A stretch of 64,000 nt of DNA from Flagellimonas aquimarina (GTDB lineage: Bacteria > Bacteroidota > Bacteroidia > Flavobacteriales > Flavobacteriaceae): contig NZ_QGEG01000002.1 in NCBI RefSeq assembly GCF_003149745.1, positions 620,001 through 684,000 on the forward strand. The letters are read 5' to 3'. The notes under the pieces were generated by a model. It saw only the letters and a list, made by a program, of their open reading frames with translations, was not told the DNA's origin and made no database searches. The stretch's first letter is position 1. The number at the start of each line of letters is the position of its first letter. This document shows positions 61,869-64,000 of the stretch, piece by piece. The translations under genes were made by a program, and so were the position numbers.

Positions 61869-63026
61869 TTAGTTCAATGGCATATAAAAGCGTGGTTTAT
61901 GATCAGGGAGAAGTTCTGGGTGCAGAATTGATATTAAATCTTTGAGTACCAAATCTGGACGTTGCGGGGCCAGTTCATAAAAAAGAAGTCCGCCCGTAGT
62001 TCCTTTGTTTATAGCATTTGAGAAAACTTTTTTATTTAAAAATGCGTCAAATTGTCTATAATGTGCATTGACCTCTTCCAATTCTGTATATGACGTATGC
62101 AAAGACGGGTTAAACCAAAATTCAGCCTGTTGCCCTTTTTCTAAAACAGCTTCTAAACTTAATCCAATACTTCCTTTTACTTCAGTATCTGCCCAAAGGA
62201 ATTTGGCATTGGCATCTTTTAAAAATTGCCCCATCCAGCTTTCCCCACCAGATACGTACCACACATCTTTGTATAGCCCACCAGTTAAAACTGTTGGTTT
62301 TTGTGTCGCCTTTTTAGCTAAAAGTTTGGTTTTGTTATAGGATTCTTGAATCCCTTTAAAAATGCTATCTGCAACGGCTTCTTTTTGAAAGAAGGGAGCA
62401 AAGAACTTAATCCATTCTGCTTTTCCCAAAGGTGTTGACTCTGTCCAATCACCATTATAAACAATAGGAATATTGGATTGTTTTAGTGTTTCATATGCTC
62501 TATTAACCCCATTTATTCCAAAGCCTACAACAACTTCTGGGTTCAATTCCAAGGCAATTTCAGTATTGATGTTTTCATTCGTTCCTAATTCTTTGATCAA
62601 TCCAGAATCAATTCGTTTTCTAGCCACGGTCGATGAAATTAGGTCCATATTGGGAAACCCTACAACAGAACCTAATACTCCCAATTCCTCTAAAGAAGGA
62701 ATATGGGTTGTCGAAGTCACTACCATTCTTTCTACGGGGATAGCAACTATAGCATCAAATGCATCATTGGGAAGCGTAATTGTGGCCAGTTTTTCTTTGG
62801 GAATCAACGCGTACTTAAAACTTGTTTCTGAACCGGGCCAGGCGGATTTAACTTCAATCACTGTAAAACTTCCATTTTGCTCTATAGTGAAGCCTGTAGC
62901 ATGTTCAATTTTAATTTTTGTTTCGATTTGTTCAACAGGAAGTGGCTTCTTTTTTTCTGCACAATTGGAAAGAAAAAAGATGGTCAGAGTAATGAAAAGA
63001 AGCGTTGAAAGCAGTTTTTTGGACAT
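61869..63026 (-). CDS. Periplasmic corrinoid/iron ABC transporter substrate-binding lipoprotein (BtuF-like)
   Basis: A 385-residue binding protein with a lipoprotein signal (lipobox LSNC, Cys22). Class III features of the family are visible: RMVVTSTTHIPSLEELGVLG, ELNPEVVVGFGINGVNRAYE, and the long connecting helix with KSNIPIVYNGDW. It should capture a corrinoid or siderophore in the periplasm and hand it to the FecCD permease. It heads the ABC operon, with the permease gene starting directly after it. A TACATTTG box lies five bases upstream of the ATG. It is divergent from the riboswitch and TonB receptor. Confidence 0.9.
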   Translation of the reverse strand: MSKKLLSTLLFITLTIFFLSNCAEKKKPLPVEQIETKIKIEHATGFTIEQNGSFTVIEVKSAWPGSETSFKYALIPKEKLATITLPNDAFDAIVAIPVERMVVTSTTHIPSLEELGVLGSVVGFPNMDLISSTVARKRIDSGLIKELGTNENINTEIALELNPEVVVGFGINGVNRAYETLKQSNIPIVYNGDWTESTPLGKAEWIKFFAPFFQKEAVADSIFKGIQESYNKTKLLAKKATQKPTVLTGGLYKDVWYVSGGESWMGQFLKDANAKFLWADTEVKGSIGLSLEAVLEKGQQAEFWFNPSLHTSYTELEEVNAHYRQFDAFLNKKVFSNAINKGTTGGLLFYELAPQRPDLVLKDLISILHPELLPDHKPRFYMPLN

Positions 63027-63031
63027 AGCCC

Positions 63032-63039
63032 CAAATGTA
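63032..63039 (-). promoter_or_regulatory. Candidate -7 box before the BtuF-like gene
   Basis: On the minus strand TACATTTG matches TAnnTTTG and is five bases before the ATG at 63026. A TTG lies 17 bases upstream of it, shorter than the usual 19. If used, the transcript would have nearly no leader. The riboswitch is on the other strand, so it would not control this operon directly. Confidence 0.35.
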
Positions 63040-63093
63040 AGATTATTTAACTTTTACAAAAAAAGATTAAACAGAATGATTACATTCGTGCCG

Positions 63094-63297
63094 AATTTTG
63101 GTTCATGCAGGGAGTTTTCTTTGCATGATTAAAAGGGAATCCGGTGAGAATCCGGAACTGTTCCCGCAACTGTAAGCTACGCCTAGATTGTATTGATTTT
63201 TAAAATCAATGATAATAGGTGCTTGCCACAACTTCAAGACCACTGCATTTAAGAGCGGGAAGGTAGTAGGCAGGACGCAAGTCAGGAGACCTGCCCA
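63094..63297 (+). ncRNA. Cobalamin riboswitch
   Basis: Conserved elements of the class I cobalamin riboswitch appear in the correct order: GGGAATCCGGTGAGAATCCG at 63135-63154, CCCGCAACTGTAAGC at 63163-63177, and the B12 box AGTCAGGAGACCTGCC at 63280-63295. A stem of CAGG with CCTG encloses the B12 box. It lies in the leader of the TonB-dependent receptor gene, 89 bases before its ATG, so B12 or another corrinoid should turn that gene off. Hairpins at 63324-63367 could act as the expression platform. Confidence 0.93.
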
Positions 63298-63385
63298 ATT
63301 CAAACAAAAACATGTTAAACTTTCGGGTAAAAGGTTTACGTATGGGTACAGACATACTATTCTCCCGTTTATTGAAGTAAACGAA

Positions 63386-64000
63386 ATGAAAAAAAGTCAT
63401 TTATGGTTATGCGCTGCAGTTTTAGCAGGCACAGGTCTTTCTGCACAAGATGTGCAGCAAGATGCTATTCAAATTCAACAGCTGCAAGAAGTTGTTGTAA
63501 GTGATTCTCGGTTTGAATTAAAGCGAGAAAATTCAGGTAAGACGGTTATTAAGATTTCCTCGGAAGAACTGGAACGAAATCAAGGTAGAACCGTTGCGGA
63601 ACTTATCAATACCAAAAGCGGAATTGAAATTGCTGGAAGTAGGGGCAGGGACGGTTCTGTCTTTGGAGTTTTTGCCAGAGGTGGTAGGGGCAGACAAGCT
63701 TTGGTTATTGTAGATGGTGTGCGTGTTTCCGACCCGTCTTCGTTCTCGCAGGAATATGATTTACGACTACTTTCCACTGCCAACATTGAATCTATTGAGA
63801 TTATAAAAGGTGCCTCGAGTACTTTGTATGGAACCAATGCAGCTACTGCAGTTATCAACATTACCACAAAGAAAAACACCAAGGAGAAGATTGCTGGGAA
63901 TTTTCAATCAACGGTTGGAACCAATCAAACCTCCGAAGATCAAAATTACAACCTGGGGAGTTTTACCAATGCTGCTTCAGTAAATGGAACATTAAACAAG
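63386..64000 (+). CDS. TonB-dependent corrinoid receptor, BtuB-like (3' end cut by window edge)
   Basis: 205 codons are visible before the window ends. A signal peptide (to about residue 20, GLSAQ) is followed by a plug domain: LQEVVVSDSRFELKRENSGK resembles a TonB-box region, then TVAELINTKSGIEIAGSRGR, FARGGRGRQALVIVDGVRVS and SIEIIKGASSTLYGTNAATA, the standard plug-domain consensus. The beta barrel is beyond the edge. The cobalamin riboswitch in its leader and the divergent BtuFCD-like operon make a corrinoid the likely ligand. Confidence 0.92.
   Translation, partial: MKKSHLWLCAAVLAGTGLSAQDVQQDAIQIQQLQEVVVSDSRFELKRENSGKTVIKISSEELERNQGRTVAELINTKSGIEIAGSRGRDGSVFGVFARGGRGRQALVIVDGVRVSDPSSFSQEYDLRLLSTANIESIEIIKGASSTLYGTNAATAVINITTKKNTKEKIAGNFQSTVGTNQTSEDQNYNLGSFTNAASVNGTLNK

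Noticed and set aside
1..64000. Insertion sequence, prophage, integrative element or defence island
   Set aside because: No transposase, integrase, phage structural gene, restriction enzyme or flanking direct repeats were seen; the gene content is housekeeping and envelope-related throughout.

Overview
The window looks like chromosome of a member of the Flavobacteriaceae (Bacteroidota), probably marine. The evidence is AT-rich, very gene-dense DNA; start regions without Shine-Dalgarno sequences; TAnnTTTG-type -7 promoter boxes with an upstream TTG; a type 9 secretion (CHU_C-like) C-terminal domain; a 950-residue CarB; type B L31; and many families typical of flavobacteria (DUF4199, GIN domain, GlmU-like nucleotidyltransferase, ECF sigma/anti-sigma/Spy-like triplet). 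I see no rRNA, tRNA, CRISPR array, insertion sequence or prophage, so this is ordinary chromosomal backbone with a few accessory-looking clusters.

Layout. 1-8 kb: a partial Crp/Fnr regulator, a GNAT acetyltransferase, two DinB-like proteins, purL, and an SDR with an AraC regulator. 8-12 kb: a secreted M20 hydrolase, an rRNA m5C methyltransferase and a Ycf48-like lipoprotein. 12-18 kb: a putative cell-surface modification locus of three FemAB/GNAT-like transferases around an MBOAT acyltransferase and its SGNH partner. 18-20 kb: an exported basic protein and an ECF sigma/anti-sigma/Spy-like operon. 20-30 kb: an MsbA-like exporter, a phosphohexomutase, a large secreted T9SS protein, a glycosyltransferase, L31 and a GlmU-like enzyme. 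30-32 kb: an HxlR regulator divergent from a three-gene set including an SDR that lacks its catalytic Tyr and Lys. 32-41 kb: mtaB, a small GNAT, a hydrolase, a lytic transglycosylase, an oxidoreductase, a second Crp/Fnr regulator, rpmH and carB.

40.9-43.7 kb holds three surface-type proteins: two lipoproteins, one with a collagen-like repeat, and a coiled-coil tail-fibre-like protein with 48-residue repeats. 43.8-48.7 kb is a minus-strand run in which an ABC exporter, a GntR/YtrA regulator and a GIN-domain protein are followed by four small membrane-protein genes with near-copies of one leader sequence. 49-53.8 kb contains short regulatory and stress-type genes: ArsR plus SRPBCC, YdeI-like, WYL, an AhpD-like CMD protein and a third Crp/Fnr regulator. 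53.8-57.7 kb carries the complete oxidative pentose phosphate branch, gnd divergent from zwf-pgl. The window ends with a thioesterase, rmuC and a corrinoid uptake locus: a btuF-btuC-btuD-like ABC importer divergent from a cobalamin riboswitch and a TonB-dependent receptor cut by the window edge.

The points most worth a second look are the transferase/MBOAT/SGNH locus, the operator-promoter arrangements in front of the HxlR and ArsR genes, the active-site-less SDR, the CarB without an allosteric domain, and the repeated leader of the 43.8-46.2 kb membrane genes. All functional names come from reading motifs; no database search was run.
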